The notes: generated from the sequence alone by a model not told the origin. DNA of 64,000 bases from Candidatus Thorarchaeota archaeon (GCA_016840385.1 JAEOSL010000007.1:1-64000), one strand, 5' to 3'. Shown: positions 24,103-34,212, counted from the stretch's first letter. Made by a program: numbers and translations.

Positions 24103-25221
24103 TTAGAGTTCATCAATGTGCTTTTGTTCATCAACATCATCCTTAGCTTCTTTACTTTCATGCGAGGATTTTCCCCCTCTCAATTTTGAAGCTAATCTAA
24201 CGCTAAATGGAACTCTAATCGTATCACCACTCGAATCAGAAATTGGTACCTGCGCATATTTCATTACAAATAACATAAAAATTTGAAAAATCGGTAATGG
24301 AATACCTATAGTCATTCTACCCATCATGATAACAAAGGAAATTGCATAGACCAGAAAAGAAAGTATTATGAGAATATAGACTCTTTTCTTGGTAGCTTCT
24401 CCCTGGATGAATCTGAAAGCTGTAATTCCAATCGACAGATTGAGAATCAACACTAACAAATCCGAAACTGTTGACCAACGTGCAATAATGAGATAAAAAT
24501 ACGACCAGATAGTTGGGTTGATTCCACTTACCATGATGTACCAGTAATCATGTTGTATGCTGAGGAGTCCTCCTACCAGAATAAATATGGATGTAACTTG
24601 AGATTCAGTAACAAAAAGATTACTTACAATGAGAGTTGCAGGTAGTGTAAGCAATGCAATCCATACTACAGTTGCAGCATTGAGAGGAACTGTTCTGGCT
24701 ATGATGTTTCTTAATCTCTTCACAATGACTTGTTCTTCCTCATCTTTCATAACACTAGTTGAGGGCCACGAATTCTGAAGAAGGGGCCAGAAGACAAAGA
24801 CGAATAATGACAAAGAAACAACATTCGGAACGACATTGTATATACTCATTCTAACATTAAGAAAGGAGTATTGTGGTATGAATATATATGTTGCAATGCA
24901 TGAGATGGAAATCGCGACTAAAGCTGATCCAATACATTTTCTATCAACTTGCTTATGCTGATAAACAAATGAGAATACTACGAGCGGCGCAATAAAGAGC
25001 AACGCAATAATGAGCTGATATGATTCCCAAAATGAATCTGTGAATGGCGAAGTAAAAAGTTCTTCCGGCCAATGACCCCAAGTTCCAATTATGCTACTTT
25101 CAGATGTAGTCCTTGTGGAGAAAGTAACTAAGTAATAAGGAATGATTAGAACTAGTATAATTTTGATTAATAGTGGTAAGACTTTCTTGGATATATCCAC
25201 GAATTCTCCCCAAAACCACAA
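24103..25221 (-). CDS. Polytopic membrane protein, unknown
   Basis: The 372-residue protein has about nine hydrophobic helices and a charged hydrophilic loop near residue 160 (MKDEEEQVIVKRLRNIIART). The cytoplasmic-looking C-terminal tail is rich in Lys, Asp, Glu and His. I recognise no transporter or enzyme signature. It starts at ATG 25221 and is transcribed away from the nucleotidyltransferase gene. The stop lies next to the terminator-like hairpin at 24049. Confidence 0.6.
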   Translation of the reverse strand: MWFWGEFVDISKKVLPLLIKIILVLIIPYYLVTFSTRTTSESSIIGTWGHWPEELFTSPFTDSFWESYQLIIALLFIAPLVVFSFVYQHKQVDRKCIGSALVAISISCIATYIFIPQYSFLNVRMSIYNVVPNVVSLSLFVFVFWPLLQNSWPSTSVMKDEEEQVIVKRLRNIIARTVPLNAATVVWIALLTLPATLIVSNLFVTESQVTSIFILVGGLLSIQHDYWYIMVSGINPTIWSYFYLIIARWSTVSDLLVLILNLSIGITAFRFIQGEATKKRVYILIILSFLVYAISFVIMMGRMTIGIPLPIFQIFMLFVMKYAQVPISDSSGDTIRVPFSVRLASKLRGGKSSHESKEAKDDVDEQKHIDEL

Positions 25222-25312
25222 AACACAAACCGAGAGTTAAGTATTTTGAATTAGCGTAAATAATTACGCTTTAATGTAGCACAACTATTTTTCTGAATAG
25301 AGGAGATATTTC

Positions 25313-26134
25313 TTGACTGATACCAAGATTCCAATTGTAAAGAGTATTGACGAAATTGATGACAAGATGGTCCGTGAACGACTTGAAGGACTTGTAGCTG
25401 AACCTCATGTCCTTGGAGTAATGCTATGGGGCAGTCGTGCGACTGGTTTTGGTGCACCATCTACTGATTGGGATGCACTGATTTACGTTACAGAAGAGTA
25501 CTATGACGGTCTCGAACTCAAAGATACAATCTGGCTTGAGTTTGATGAATCCGTTGAACCAAAGAAGCTAGTGATAGACTTCTCTCCAGTTTCCAATGCT
25601 TGGTTCAGACAGCAAATCGAATCACCTCTAGATATGGACCACTTTCCATATGCTGAGGGTGTTGTCATCCATGATCCCTCTGGTAAATTAGAGGAATGGC
25701 GTCAGAAATTAGCAAGGTACCCCGAAGAAGAGCACCTCGATAGGCTCAAGAACAAGTACTGCACACTAACTGGAGCTCTATACTACGCGGACATCAATAA
25801 TAGACGGGGAAATCCTTTCGATTCAAAACTGAATGCTTTCAGAGCTGTTGTTGCTGCAGCTAATCTTTGGTTCGCCATGCAGAAACAATGGACTCCCCCT
25901 CTAAAGTGGTGGACACCTCATGTGAAGAATATGGGAATGTCTGACGAGCTGTACAAACTCTTCTGCGATGCTCTTGATGATCCTAAGTTTGAATCCCTCA
26001 TTGAATTATTCAAAAAACTCAAACAGGATATTCTAGATGCTGGACATGAATTTCCGAATGATTCAATATCCACATTCCTTGAAACGATTCATGTGAAAGG
26101 ACGTCCAGCTCAGATTCGACATACCTACATCTAA
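25313..26134 (+). CDS. Nucleotidyltransferase-fold protein
   Basis: The N-terminal domain carries the pol-beta-type NTase motif MLWGSRATGFGAPSTDWDALIYV (GS followed by D-x-D). The rest is a helical domain with TGALYYADINNRRGNP and a Trp-rich stretch WTPPLKWWTPHVKN. Such proteins transfer nucleotides to small molecules, RNA or proteins (for example aminoglycoside- or toxin-type NTases); the target is unknown. The 273-residue gene begins at TTG 25313 after a clear GAGGAG site. It converges with the amidohydrolase (4-bp overlap). Confidence 0.78.
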   Translation: MTDTKIPIVKSIDEIDDKMVRERLEGLVAEPHVLGVMLWGSRATGFGAPSTDWDALIYVTEEYYDGLELKDTIWLEFDESVEPKKLVIDFSPVSNAWFRQQIESPLDMDHFPYAEGVVIHDPSGKLEEWRQKLARYPEEEHLDRLKNKYCTLTGALYYADINNRRGNPFDSKLNAFRAVVAAANLWFAMQKQWTPPLKWWTPHVKNMGMSDELYKLFCDALDDPKFESLIELFKKLKQDILDAGHEFPNDSISTFLETIHVKGRPAQIRHTYI

Positions 26135-27336
26135 CGCTCAATCACACATTTCCCTCTTAGAAAGACTCTCTTGATATTCTCCTTATCTTGGAGGATTGTG
26201 ATATCGTCAAGAGGGTTCTTTCCTGGAGCTAGCACAAGAATATCTGCGGATTTACCAGATTCAACAGTTCCAATTTTGTTTTCCATACTGAGTGACCATG
26301 CAGCATTCTTGGTTCCTGCCATAATTGCAGTCATCTCGGATGCTCCACCTAGCCTAACCATTAGTTCCATTTCTTCTGCGGTTGACCTACCATAGTAGGT
26401 GTATGGCATCCCTGAATCAGTTCCCACAACGAGTTCTATACCTGCCTTGACCGCGTTTCTGACACCTTCCTCGATGCGTGGAAATATCTCTCTCTCCTTT
26501 CTAACCATGTAATCTGGAAGGTCTCCATCATCATGATGAAGTTGTGATTCATAAAAGGTCACAATGGTTGGCATGTACTTGGTTTTGTGTTTCTTCATCA
26601 ACTCAATATTCTCTTGACTCAATGGATGTCCGTGAACCAATACATCCACTCCTGCAAGAATAGTATTCTTGATTCCAACATCACCATAGGCATGTGCATG
26701 AGACCTCAACTCAACCTTGTGAGCCTCTTTTGTAGCAGCCTCTAACTCATCAATATCAAATTGAGAATTGAAACTCTCAGTGTGAGGTGATGATATTGCT
26801 CCTGTTGCTGCTAGTTTGATATACCGCGCTCCGCGACCAATCTCTTCTCGTACTGCACGACGTACATCATCAGGACCATTTGCTTCATTTGAACCTCCAA
26901 GTGACCCTCTTCCACTACTTATGGTAATCATTTTTCCACATGGAAGATAGCGTGGTCCATTGACAATACCTTTCTCAATTGCTTCTTTGACAGCAAATGG
27001 TACATTGTTTCTGCCTGCTGCATCTCCAGCAGTAGTTATTCCATATTCCAGTAAAATCTCAACAAGCTGGGCACCTTTGATGGCCAAAAGTTCATCAGAC
27101 ATGAGTCCTACCTCTTCAGGATTAGGCGACCCATCATAACATACATGGACATGAGGATCAATTATACCCGGCATTAGCACTCGATCAGAAAAATCAAGAA
27201 TTTCTGTATCAGATGGAACAGAAATATCCTGTCCTACTTCAACAATCTTCTCTCCTTGGATCAATATTGATGCATCCTTGAGAGTAGTACCATCACCAAC
27301 AATCAGTATTCCAGCTTTGAGCAAAAGATCACTCAT
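26131..27336 (-). CDS. Amidohydrolase-family metal-dependent hydrolase (imidazolonepropionase/prolidase-like)
   Basis: The zinc motif DPHVHV near residue 62, KLAATGAISS (candidate bridging Lys), HAHAYGD, VHGHPLS and GTDSGMP are the metal ligands of the amidohydrolase superfamily, in the usual order. A small beta-sandwich precedes and follows the TIM barrel (MSDLLLKAGILIVGDG...SADILVLAPGKNPLDDI). At 401 residues it fits cytoplasmic prolidase or imidazolonepropionase-like members. Substrate not deducible. It lies 70 bp downstream of the CoA-transferase fusion on the same strand, perhaps in one unit. Confidence 0.87.
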   Translation of the reverse strand: MSDLLLKAGILIVGDGTTLKDASILIQGEKIVEVGQDISVPSDTEILDFSDRVLMPGIIDPHVHVCYDGSPNPEEVGLMSDELLAIKGAQLVEILLEYGITTAGDAAGRNNVPFAVKEAIEKGIVNGPRYLPCGKMITISSGRGSLGGSNEANGPDDVRRAVREEIGRGARYIKLAATGAISSPHTESFNSQFDIDELEAATKEAHKVELRSHAHAYGDVGIKNTILAGVDVLVHGHPLSQENIELMKKHKTKYMPTIVTFYESQLHHDDGDLPDYMVRKEREIFPRIEEGVRNAVKAGIELVVGTDSGMPYTYYGRSTAEEMELMVRLGGASEMTAIMAGTKNAAWSLSMENKIGTVESGKSADILVLAPGKNPLDDITILQDKENIKRVFLRGKCVIER

Positions 27337-27406
27337 ATCATGTACCTCTGATAAAATATGACAGAACGTACCTTTGAGTGTAGTGGGGAGGGCAAAATGC
27401 TTTTTC

Positions 27407-29296
27407 CTACAACTTCAATCGATAGACGTACTCATCATCTTGAATGGATAGTTTGCTTTCAACAACCTTTCCAGTCTTATGGATGAAGCGAATCATAGAC
27501 TGATTCTGGGGATGTACATAAGCTATGAATGCATCGATACCCTTGCTCTTTGCAATTCTCATTAGATGGTTTAATAGATATGTTCCAACACCTTTCCCTT
27601 GGAATTGATCTTGAATCAATATTGCGAACTCGGCTTCGTTAGTACTTCTATTGAGGAGATATCTTCCTGCACCAATAATAGTTTCAGTTTCACCTTCTTG
27701 GTCCGATTTTACTACTGCAACTACGCTAATGTCACTGGCTTGGTCTACATTGTAGAAATCCTGCAGGGTTTGTCTGCGCAGACTCCTCAGTGGAGTAAGA
27801 AATCGGAAGTAGATGCTCTCTTCGCTTAGGTCATAGAATAATTCTTTGATTCTATCTGTATCATCAGGACGAATTAGTCTGAAATGGATATCAATAGGAC
27901 CATCAGGTCCCTTAAACCTCTCAGTCATTTCATACTCTGAAGCAAAGTACGTTCCTTGAACAAGGAATGGAACTTGGTCCTCAAAGACGTAATGCATCGA
28001 TTTTGCTGCTTCTAGTAACTCGTTTCTGAAGTCAGGGTGTGCGATTGCTATGAGGGAGAGAACTCGTTCTCGTATAGTCTTCCCTGCGAGATTAGCGAGA
28101 CCATACTCTGTTACCACAACATCTACGTCTCCACGTGTGGTAACGACCCCAGCCCCTTCACTTAGACGAGAAACTATTCTTGAAACACCTCCATCTACAG
28201 CAGTTGACGGGAGACAGATTATTGCCTTTCCTCCTGGAGACCTCTTTGCACCACGAATGAAGTCGACTTGACCACCGATTCCGCTATAGAATCTATGACC
28301 TATTGAATCAGCACAAACCTGCCCAGTGAGGTCCACTTCAAGGGCTGAGTTGATTGCTATCATTTTCTTATTCTGCCCAATAACGTAGGGATCGTTTACG
28401 TATGCTGTGTCATGGAAATGAAACATTGGATTATCATTGATATGATCGTAGAGTTTCTCAGAACCCATTGCAAAACTTGCGATGACTTTTCCTTTGTGGA
28501 GAGTCTTCTTCTTGTTTGTGACAACACCCTGATCAATCAGTGGAATTAGACTATCACTGAACATCTCAGTATGAATACCAAGGTCGGTAACCCCTGTATC
28601 GAGAAGATTGCTACAAACTGCTTGGGGTAAAGCACCAATTCCCAGCTCAAGGGTTGATTCATTTTCAACCACTCTTGCCACATAACCACCAATCTTGTCA
28701 ATTATGTCTGTGGTTTCTGTTGCTTGGATTTCTCTTAGCGGTTCATTATATGGCACAAGATAATCAATTTCTGAGATATCAATGAACGAATCACCATGTG
28801 TGATTGGCATTTTCTGGTTGACCTGAGCGATGACCATATCTGCGCTCTCAAAGGCTGATTTCGTAATATCTACTGAGATACCGAGTGAGCAGTAACCATA
28901 CCTATCTGGTGGACTGACCTGTATCATAGCAACATCCAATGGCATTCTCTTTTGTCTAAACAATTCAGGAATGTCTGAAAGCATAATGGGAGTATAATCT
29001 GCACGCCCCTCTGAAACTGCATCTCTAATATTCGCGCTGACAAAGAATGTGTTGTGTCTGAACTGGTTTTGGAATTTAGGATCTGCAGATGGCGTATCTC
29101 CAAGAGTCAAGAGATGCACAATCTCATTATCTGCCATTTGGTCAGCATTAGCTGCCAGTTCTTGAACAAGATGATATGGCACTCCACAACCTGTTCCCAA
29201 AAAGATTCTCGAACCCCTAGCAATCTTTTTGATGGCTTTGGATGCTGGTAAAATCTTCTTCTTGTATTTTTCAGTCCAATCAGTTGTAGCTGCCAT
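27407..29296 (-). CDS. Acetyl-CoA hydrolase/CoA-transferase family protein fused to a GNAT acetyltransferase
   Basis: Residues about 1-430 form a class I acetyl-CoA hydrolase/4-hydroxybutyrate CoA-transferase domain. LELGIGALPQAV and GIHTEMFSD are present, as is NSALEVDLTGQV, whose Glu is the expected catalytic residue. Residues about 460-629 form a GNAT domain with RLIRPDDTDRIKELF and acetyl-CoA loop QGKGVGTYL. Fusions of this type occur in bacteria and archaea. It probably interconverts acyl-CoA and acetate or another acid; the GNAT part could acetylate a protein such as acetyl-CoA synthetase (inference). ATG 29296 is chosen. Upstream codons to 29326 overlap the TnpB element. Confidence 0.86.
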   Translation of the reverse strand: MAATTDWTEKYKKKILPASKAIKKIARGSRIFLGTGCGVPYHLVQELAANADQMADNEIVHLLTLGDTPSADPKFQNQFRHNTFFVSANIRDAVSEGRADYTPIMLSDIPELFRQKRMPLDVAMIQVSPPDRYGYCSLGISVDITKSAFESADMVIAQVNQKMPITHGDSFIDISEIDYLVPYNEPLREIQATETTDIIDKIGGYVARVVENESTLELGIGALPQAVCSNLLDTGVTDLGIHTEMFSDSLIPLIDQGVVTNKKKTLHKGKVIASFAMGSEKLYDHINDNPMFHFHDTAYVNDPYVIGQNKKMIAINSALEVDLTGQVCADSIGHRFYSGIGGQVDFIRGAKRSPGGKAIICLPSTAVDGGVSRIVSRLSEGAGVVTTRGDVDVVVTEYGLANLAGKTIRERVLSLIAIAHPDFRNELLEAAKSMHYVFEDQVPFLVQGTYFASEYEMTERFKGPDGPIDIHFRLIRPDDTDRIKELFYDLSEESIYFRFLTPLRSLRRQTLQDFYNVDQASDISVVAVVKSDQEGETETIIGAGRYLLNRSTNEAEFAILIQDQFQGKGVGTYLLNHLMRIAKSKGIDAFIAYVHPQNQSMIRFIHKTGKVVESKLSIQDDEYVYRLKL

Positions 29297-29318
29297 TGCT
29301 ATTACCGTTCCCCGAAAC

Positions 29319-30548
29319 CTAGACATTCTTGGACATCGAGTCCGAGATGATGTTCGGTTCCTGTTTCATCGAGGCTGCTCTCTGCAGATTTAAAGAATCC
29401 GCTAAGAGTCTTACTTCCTCTCCGCAGGCGTTTAGAGTCTCCGGCAAACTGACGGCGACCAGATTCAGTGCAGCATTGAGATCCCTGTCGATCACTAGTC
29501 CACACTGTTCACACTCATACTCCCTCTCTGATAGAGAAAGATCCTTCTTTCTGTGCCCACAACGTGAACACATCTTCGATGAAGGAAATGTCCTTGAAAC
29601 GACGACAAGCTCAGAACCGTACCACCCACACTTGTACTCCAGTTGTCTTCTGAACTCATAGAGCCCCACATCAGCTATAGCTCTTGCAAGCCTTCGGTTC
29701 TTCAGCATTCCGGACACATTCAAGTCTTCGATCACTACCTTACTGTGGCTCTTGGAAAGGTAGGTCGTCGCCTTGTGCAGTGTGTCCTGTCGGATATTGA
29801 AGACCCTCAGGTACATCTTCGCAAGTCGTAATTTCGCTTTTTCGTGGTTCTTGCTTCCCTTCTTCTTTCGTGACAGACTCTTTGAGAGCTGTCGCAGTTT
29901 TCTCAGTCGTCTTCCCAGGGCCCGTGGGTTTGCAAAGGTGGTCCCCTCAGATAATGTGACCAGGGTCTTGACCCCAAGATCCACTCCCACAGCAGTCCCA
30001 TTATTAGACACAGGATCTACGATATTCTCCTCCACAGTCACTGATACAAACCACCTGTTGGCCCGTCGTCGCACAGTAGCTGAGAGTATTCTTCCACTGT
30101 AGTACTTCTCTCTCTTTTCCTTGATCCGGACCTTTCCGATACGTGGGAGCTGGATTGCTCTTTTATGAAACCTGATGGTCCCAGTCAACCTGAAGCTGTC
30201 TCTGACACCTCGCCTCTTGAAACGAGGGAATCCAACCTTCTTCCCAGACTTGAGTCCTCGATAGAAGTTCTTGAAGGCTTGATGGAGGTCTCTCAAGGCC
30301 TCCTGAGGTGCACACTTTGAGGTTTCGTACATCCATGGGAACTCTGTTTTCTTAAGGGAGTTGAGGAGTTTGTGCTGCTTGATGGCATCAGTAAACCTGT
30401 CGTCACCCTGGTTGTTCTTGTACCGTGCAATTCGTTGGTCGAGCCCCCAGTTGTAGGCAAAACGAGCTACTCCTGTATGTTGAGCAAGGTGCGACCTCTG
30501 GATATTGTTCGGGTCCAGTTCATACCTGTAGGCCTTATTGGTCAACAT
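29319..30548 (-). CDS. tnpB: TnpB RNA-guided nuclease of an IS200/IS605-family (IS1341-like) element
   Basis: TnpB of this family is an RNA-guided endonuclease related to Cas12. This 409-residue protein has an intact RuvC triad: D in GVDLGVKT, E in VIEDLNVSGM and D in DRDLNAALNL. A zinc ribbon (CSRCGHRKK...CEQCG) sits before the last motif. The N-terminal region with QRSHLAQHTGVARFAYNWG is typical. No TnpA is adjacent. Its stop codon lies 25 bp from the CoA-transferase start on the same strand, so the element sits in that gene's 5' region. It may be mobilised by a TnpA elsewhere. Confidence 0.93.
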   Translation of the reverse strand: MLTNKAYRYELDPNNIQRSHLAQHTGVARFAYNWGLDQRIARYKNNQGDDRFTDAIKQHKLLNSLKKTEFPWMYETSKCAPQEALRDLHQAFKNFYRGLKSGKKVGFPRFKRRGVRDSFRLTGTIRFHKRAIQLPRIGKVRIKEKREKYYSGRILSATVRRRANRWFVSVTVEENIVDPVSNNGTAVGVDLGVKTLVTLSEGTTFANPRALGRRLRKLRQLSKSLSRKKKGSKNHEKAKLRLAKMYLRVFNIRQDTLHKATTYLSKSHSKVVIEDLNVSGMLKNRRLARAIADVGLYEFRRQLEYKCGWYGSELVVVSRTFPSSKMCSRCGHRKKDLSLSEREYECEQCGLVIDRDLNAALNLVAVSLPETLNACGEEVRLLADSLNLQRAASMKQEPNIISDSMSKNV

Positions 30549-30756
30549 TCAGGTTCGGTAGTGGGTCTTTCTGGGAGCTAATAAGCTCATACAAGAATGG
30601 TCTTTCATTGATGTCCATGTTTCAAACCTCTGTAGCCGTTTACAAGTGGTATAACTATTATTTCATTCGTTTTTTTTGTATGACGTCGGAAGGCTTTTAG
30701 TAGGGTATCTTTCGCCAGCTGTACAGTGTCTGACAACAAGATAGGTGTGTACTATC

Positions 30757-32016
30757 ATGTCTGATGAAAAAATTGGTAATAGGAACCTTGTCATTCTCGG
30801 CGCGCTAATTGTTCAGTTGTGCTTGGGTTCAATATACGCTTGGTCCTTCTTTCAGACTGCTCTGAGAGAGGGTGTGTATACTTATCCATCTCTATATACG
30901 CAGCTTCCATTTGCAGCTGGTTTGGCATCGTTTGCACTTTTCATGATCTTTGCAGGAAGATGGCAAGATCGAGTAGGTCCCAAAAAGGTCGCCACTGTTG
31001 GTGGTGTTCTTCTGGGAGTTGGTTACATCTCAGCATTCTTTGTTGATATGGTCGCTGGGGGCGATGTACTGATTGGTACAATCTACCTCATTATCACCTA
31101 TGGTATAATTGGTGGTGCTGGAATTGGATTTGCCTATGTATGTCCTATTGCAGCGCTTGTGAAGTGGTTCCCGGATAAGAAGGGTACGATCACTGGCATT
31201 GCTGTAGCTGGATTTGGTGCAGGTGCACTTGTCTTTGGCTATGTAGAACAATTTCTACTGACACTCTACAATGTACCAACTACTGCAAACATTGGAATGC
31301 CCATGTTGATACTTGGTGCTGTCTATCTTGTTTTAGTTGTTCTAGGTGCTCAACTACTTACAAATCCCCCTGAAGGCTGGCTTCCAGCTGGGTTCACTCC
31401 TTCCACAACAACAGCTGATGGTGCTGGAACTGGGATGATGCCTGGTCAGATGATCAGGACCTCAACATTCTGGTTGCTCTGGATAATGTTTGTACTGGCT
31501 GCTACTGCTGGTCTAATGACTCTTGGTAACGTGAAATCTGCTGCTTTAGCAATTGATCCTCTAACTGATGCTGTCGTGATAGTTGGTGTTATGAGTTTGC
31601 TCAATGCTGCTGGACGTATCGTCTGGGGTGCAACTTCTGATAAGCTAGGCCGTGAGAACACGATGATTCTCATGTTCCTCACTCTGGCCATTGGAATGTT
31701 TGCATTCGCTTGGATGTCAACAATTGCGATTTCATGGATTGCAGTAATGGCTATTGCTTCATTGATTGGATTCTGCTTTGGTGGTAACTTCGCTTTGTTC
31801 CCATCAGCTACTGCAGACTTCTTTGGAAGCAAGAACGTTGGAAAGAACTATGGTGTAATGTTCACTGCTTATGGTATCGCAGGTATCACTGGTGCTTTTG
31901 TTGCCGGTCCTATTGTTGATGCTACTGGCTCATACTTCATGGCATTTGTCGTGACTGGTGTGCTAGCAATCCTTGCAGTACTATTCACTTTGGTTCTCAA
32001 GTCAAAGCGCAAATAA
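30757..32016 (+). CDS. OFA-family (oxalate/formate antiporter-like) MFS transporter
   Basis: 420 residues from ATG 30757 (MSDEKIGNRNLV) with twelve hydrophobic helices. LGSIYAWSFF at helix 1 and GAGIGFAYVCPIAALVKWFPDKKG at helix 5 match the OFA subfamily. GRWQDRVGPKK is the helix 2-3 loop motif. OFA transporters move carboxylates such as oxalate, formate or lactate. The position directly upstream of acetyl-CoA synthetase suggests a carboxylate, perhaps acetate-related (inference). An upstream GTG at 30745 is less likely. A strong terminator follows. Confidence 0.86.
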   Translation: MSDEKIGNRNLVILGALIVQLCLGSIYAWSFFQTALREGVYTYPSLYTQLPFAAGLASFALFMIFAGRWQDRVGPKKVATVGGVLLGVGYISAFFVDMVAGGDVLIGTIYLIITYGIIGGAGIGFAYVCPIAALVKWFPDKKGTITGIAVAGFGAGALVFGYVEQFLLTLYNVPTTANIGMPMLILGAVYLVLVVLGAQLLTNPPEGWLPAGFTPSTTTADGAGTGMMPGQMIRTSTFWLLWIMFVLAATAGLMTLGNVKSAALAIDPLTDAVVIVGVMSLLNAAGRIVWGATSDKLGRENTMILMFLTLAIGMFAFAWMSTIAISWIAVMAIASLIGFCFGGNFALFPSATADFFGSKNVGKNYGVMFTAYGIAGITGAFVAGPIVDATGSYFMAFVVTGVLAILAVLFTLVLKSKRK

Positions 32017-32030
32017 TCTACTAGATGTGG

Positions 32031-32054
32031 GGTCAGAGAATCCATTCTTTGACC
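32031..32054 (+). terminator. Rho-independent-like terminator after the OFA transporter
   Basis: A 10-bp stem GGTCAGAGAA/TTCTTTGACC with TCCA loop is followed by TCTTATTTTTTTG, 14 bp after the transporter stop. It should separate the transporter from acetyl-CoA synthetase. Confidence 0.7.
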
Positions 32055-32200
32055 TCCCTACTCTTATTTTTTTGATTTTTTCTAGCTCGGCAGTAGCCAT
32101 AGAATCATCGTCTTTTGTAAAATAGCTCAGATTGGACAAGCTTCATATAGGTCCTATTTGTCCGACCGGCCAAATCATCGACCGAATTTGGTGACCAATT

Positions 32201-34195
32201 TTGTCAGAAGATAAAAAAATTACAGTTTATAGCCAGGAAGAGAGGCGATTCGACCCTCCACAGAGCTTCGTCGATAAGGCTTTTATAAAGAGCCATGATG
32301 AGCGGATGAAGATTTGGAAAGAGTCTGTCGAAAACCCTGATGCCTTCTGGCTCAAAGCAGCCAAGGAACTTTGTTACTGGAAGAAAGAGCCAACTATTGG
32401 ATTTGTATGGGAAGATATGGAGACTATCAAATTTTCCTGGTTCAAAGATGGTGTAACCAACATGGCTTACAACTGTCTTGACAAGCATGTTGAGGCAGGT
32501 AAGGGCGACCAGATCGCTTTAATCTGGCAAGGTGAGCCTCTTGAAGAGTCTAAGACTTACACTTTCAGTCAGCTTCTAAGCGAAGTTAACAAAGCCGCAA
32601 ACGTCCTGAAGAACCTCGGTGTTAAGAAGGGCGATAGAATTACTATGTACCTCCCCATGATTCCCGAACTTGCAATCATCATGCTTGCATGTGTCAGGAT
32701 TGGTGCAGTACACAGCATTGTCTTCGGTGGTTTCAGTGCCGACTCAGTCAAGGACAGAATCATTGACTGTGAAGGTAAAGTTCTAGTTACAGCCGACGGT
32801 TACTACCGTTCTGGTAAGGTAATCCCACAGAAGAAGGGTGCAGATGGTGCAGTTGCAGACCTAGATGTTGTTGAAAAAGTTCTTGTTGTCAAGAGAGTCG
32901 GAATAGACGTTCCATGGACTGAGGGCAGAGATGTCTGGTACCATGAAGAACACGCAAAAGTCGACGATAAGTGTGAGCCCGAGTGGGTTGATGCTGAGGA
33001 TCCATTATTCATTCTCTACACATCAGGTTCAACTGGTAAACCAAAGGGTGTTCTCCACACAACTGGAGGATACATGACTTACACCACACACACCTTCAAG
33101 CACATCTTTGATTATCACCCCGGTGATGTCTACTGGTGCACTGCTGATATTGGGTGGATCACTGGACACTCTTACATTGTCTACGGACCCCTTTCAGCTG
33201 GCGCAACAACCATGATGTACGAGGGTACACCTCAGTCCAATACTGAGAACATGGAACGCTTCTGGCTAGAAGTTCAGAAATGGAAGGTTAACCAATTCTA
33301 CACTGCTCCTACAGCAATCAGAGCAATCATGAGATTTGGTGACGATCCAGTCAAGAAGTACGACATGTCCAGTCTGAACTTACTCGGTACTGTTGGTGAA
33401 CCTATCAATCCTGAAGCTTGGATGTGGTATCACGAAATAGTCGGTAAGGAAAAGTGCCCAATTGTAGATACGTATTGGCAAACTGAAACAGGTGGTGTTA
33501 TTCTTACACCCCTACCTGGTGCCAATGCTACAATCCCTGGAAGCACAACCTTCCCGTATTTTGGACTCGAACCCATCATCGTTGCTGAAGACGGTGTTCC
33601 CGTTGGTGCAAACGAGGGTGGATATCTATGCTTCAAGAAACCCTGGCCTGGCCTCATGAGGACAGTCTATGGTGACCACAAACGCTGGATTGACACTTAC
33701 TGGAGTCAGTTCAAGGATCCCGAAAATGGAGATCCAATGTACTACACAGGTGACGGATCCCGCTTCAATGAAGATGGATACTATTTCGTTATGGGTCGTT
33801 TGGACGACGTTCTCAAGGTGTCTGGGCACAGACTCGGTACTGCTGAGATCGAGTCCTCACTGGTTAAGCATCCTGCAGTAGCAGAATGTGCAGTTGTTGG
33901 AATGCCCCACGATATTAAGGGCGAAGCAATTTATTGCTTCGTTACTCTGAAGATGGGAGTCGAGAAGACCGATGAGCTCAAACTTGAGTTGAGGAACCAC
34001 GTACGTTCAGACGTAGGTCCAATCGCTTCACCTGAGAAGATTCAATGGGCAGACGCACTACCAAAGACCCGTTCAGGCAAAATCATGAGAAGAATTCTCA
34101 AGAGAATTGCAGCTGGAAAGGTTGACGACCTCGGTGATGTTACTACCCTAGCAGACCCAACTGTCGTTGAGAGTTTAGTCAAAGAACGCCTTTAG
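32201..34195 (+). CDS. acs: Acetyl-CoA synthetase (AMP-forming)
   Basis: Acs activates acetate to acetyl-CoA through acetyl-AMP. ILYTSGSTGKPKG is the adenylate-forming P-loop, DTYWQTETGG the A5 region, YYTGDGSRFNEDGYYFVMGRLDDVLKVSGHRLG the hinge and A8 motif, and KTRSGKIMRR holds the catalytic Lys that acetylation would control. The 664 residues and N-terminal extension (VDKAFIKSHDER) are normal. TTG 32201 follows GGTGA with a 6-nt gap. The CoA-transferase-GNAT fusion and carboxylate transporter lie nearby, consistent with acetate metabolism. Confidence 0.96.
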   Translation: MSEDKKITVYSQEERRFDPPQSFVDKAFIKSHDERMKIWKESVENPDAFWLKAAKELCYWKKEPTIGFVWEDMETIKFSWFKDGVTNMAYNCLDKHVEAGKGDQIALIWQGEPLEESKTYTFSQLLSEVNKAANVLKNLGVKKGDRITMYLPMIPELAIIMLACVRIGAVHSIVFGGFSADSVKDRIIDCEGKVLVTADGYYRSGKVIPQKKGADGAVADLDVVEKVLVVKRVGIDVPWTEGRDVWYHEEHAKVDDKCEPEWVDAEDPLFILYTSGSTGKPKGVLHTTGGYMTYTTHTFKHIFDYHPGDVYWCTADIGWITGHSYIVYGPLSAGATTMMYEGTPQSNTENMERFWLEVQKWKVNQFYTAPTAIRAIMRFGDDPVKKYDMSSLNLLGTVGEPINPEAWMWYHEIVGKEKCPIVDTYWQTETGGVILTPLPGANATIPGSTTFPYFGLEPIIVAEDGVPVGANEGGYLCFKKPWPGLMRTVYGDHKRWIDTYWSQFKDPENGDPMYYTGDGSRFNEDGYYFVMGRLDDVLKVSGHRLGTAEIESSLVKHPAVAECAVVGMPHDIKGEAIYCFVTLKMGVEKTDELKLELRNHVRSDVGPIASPEKIQWADALPKTRSGKIMRRILKRIAAGKVDDLGDVTTLADPTVVESLVKERL

Positions 34196-34212
34196 AAGGT
34201 AAATTAGTACAA

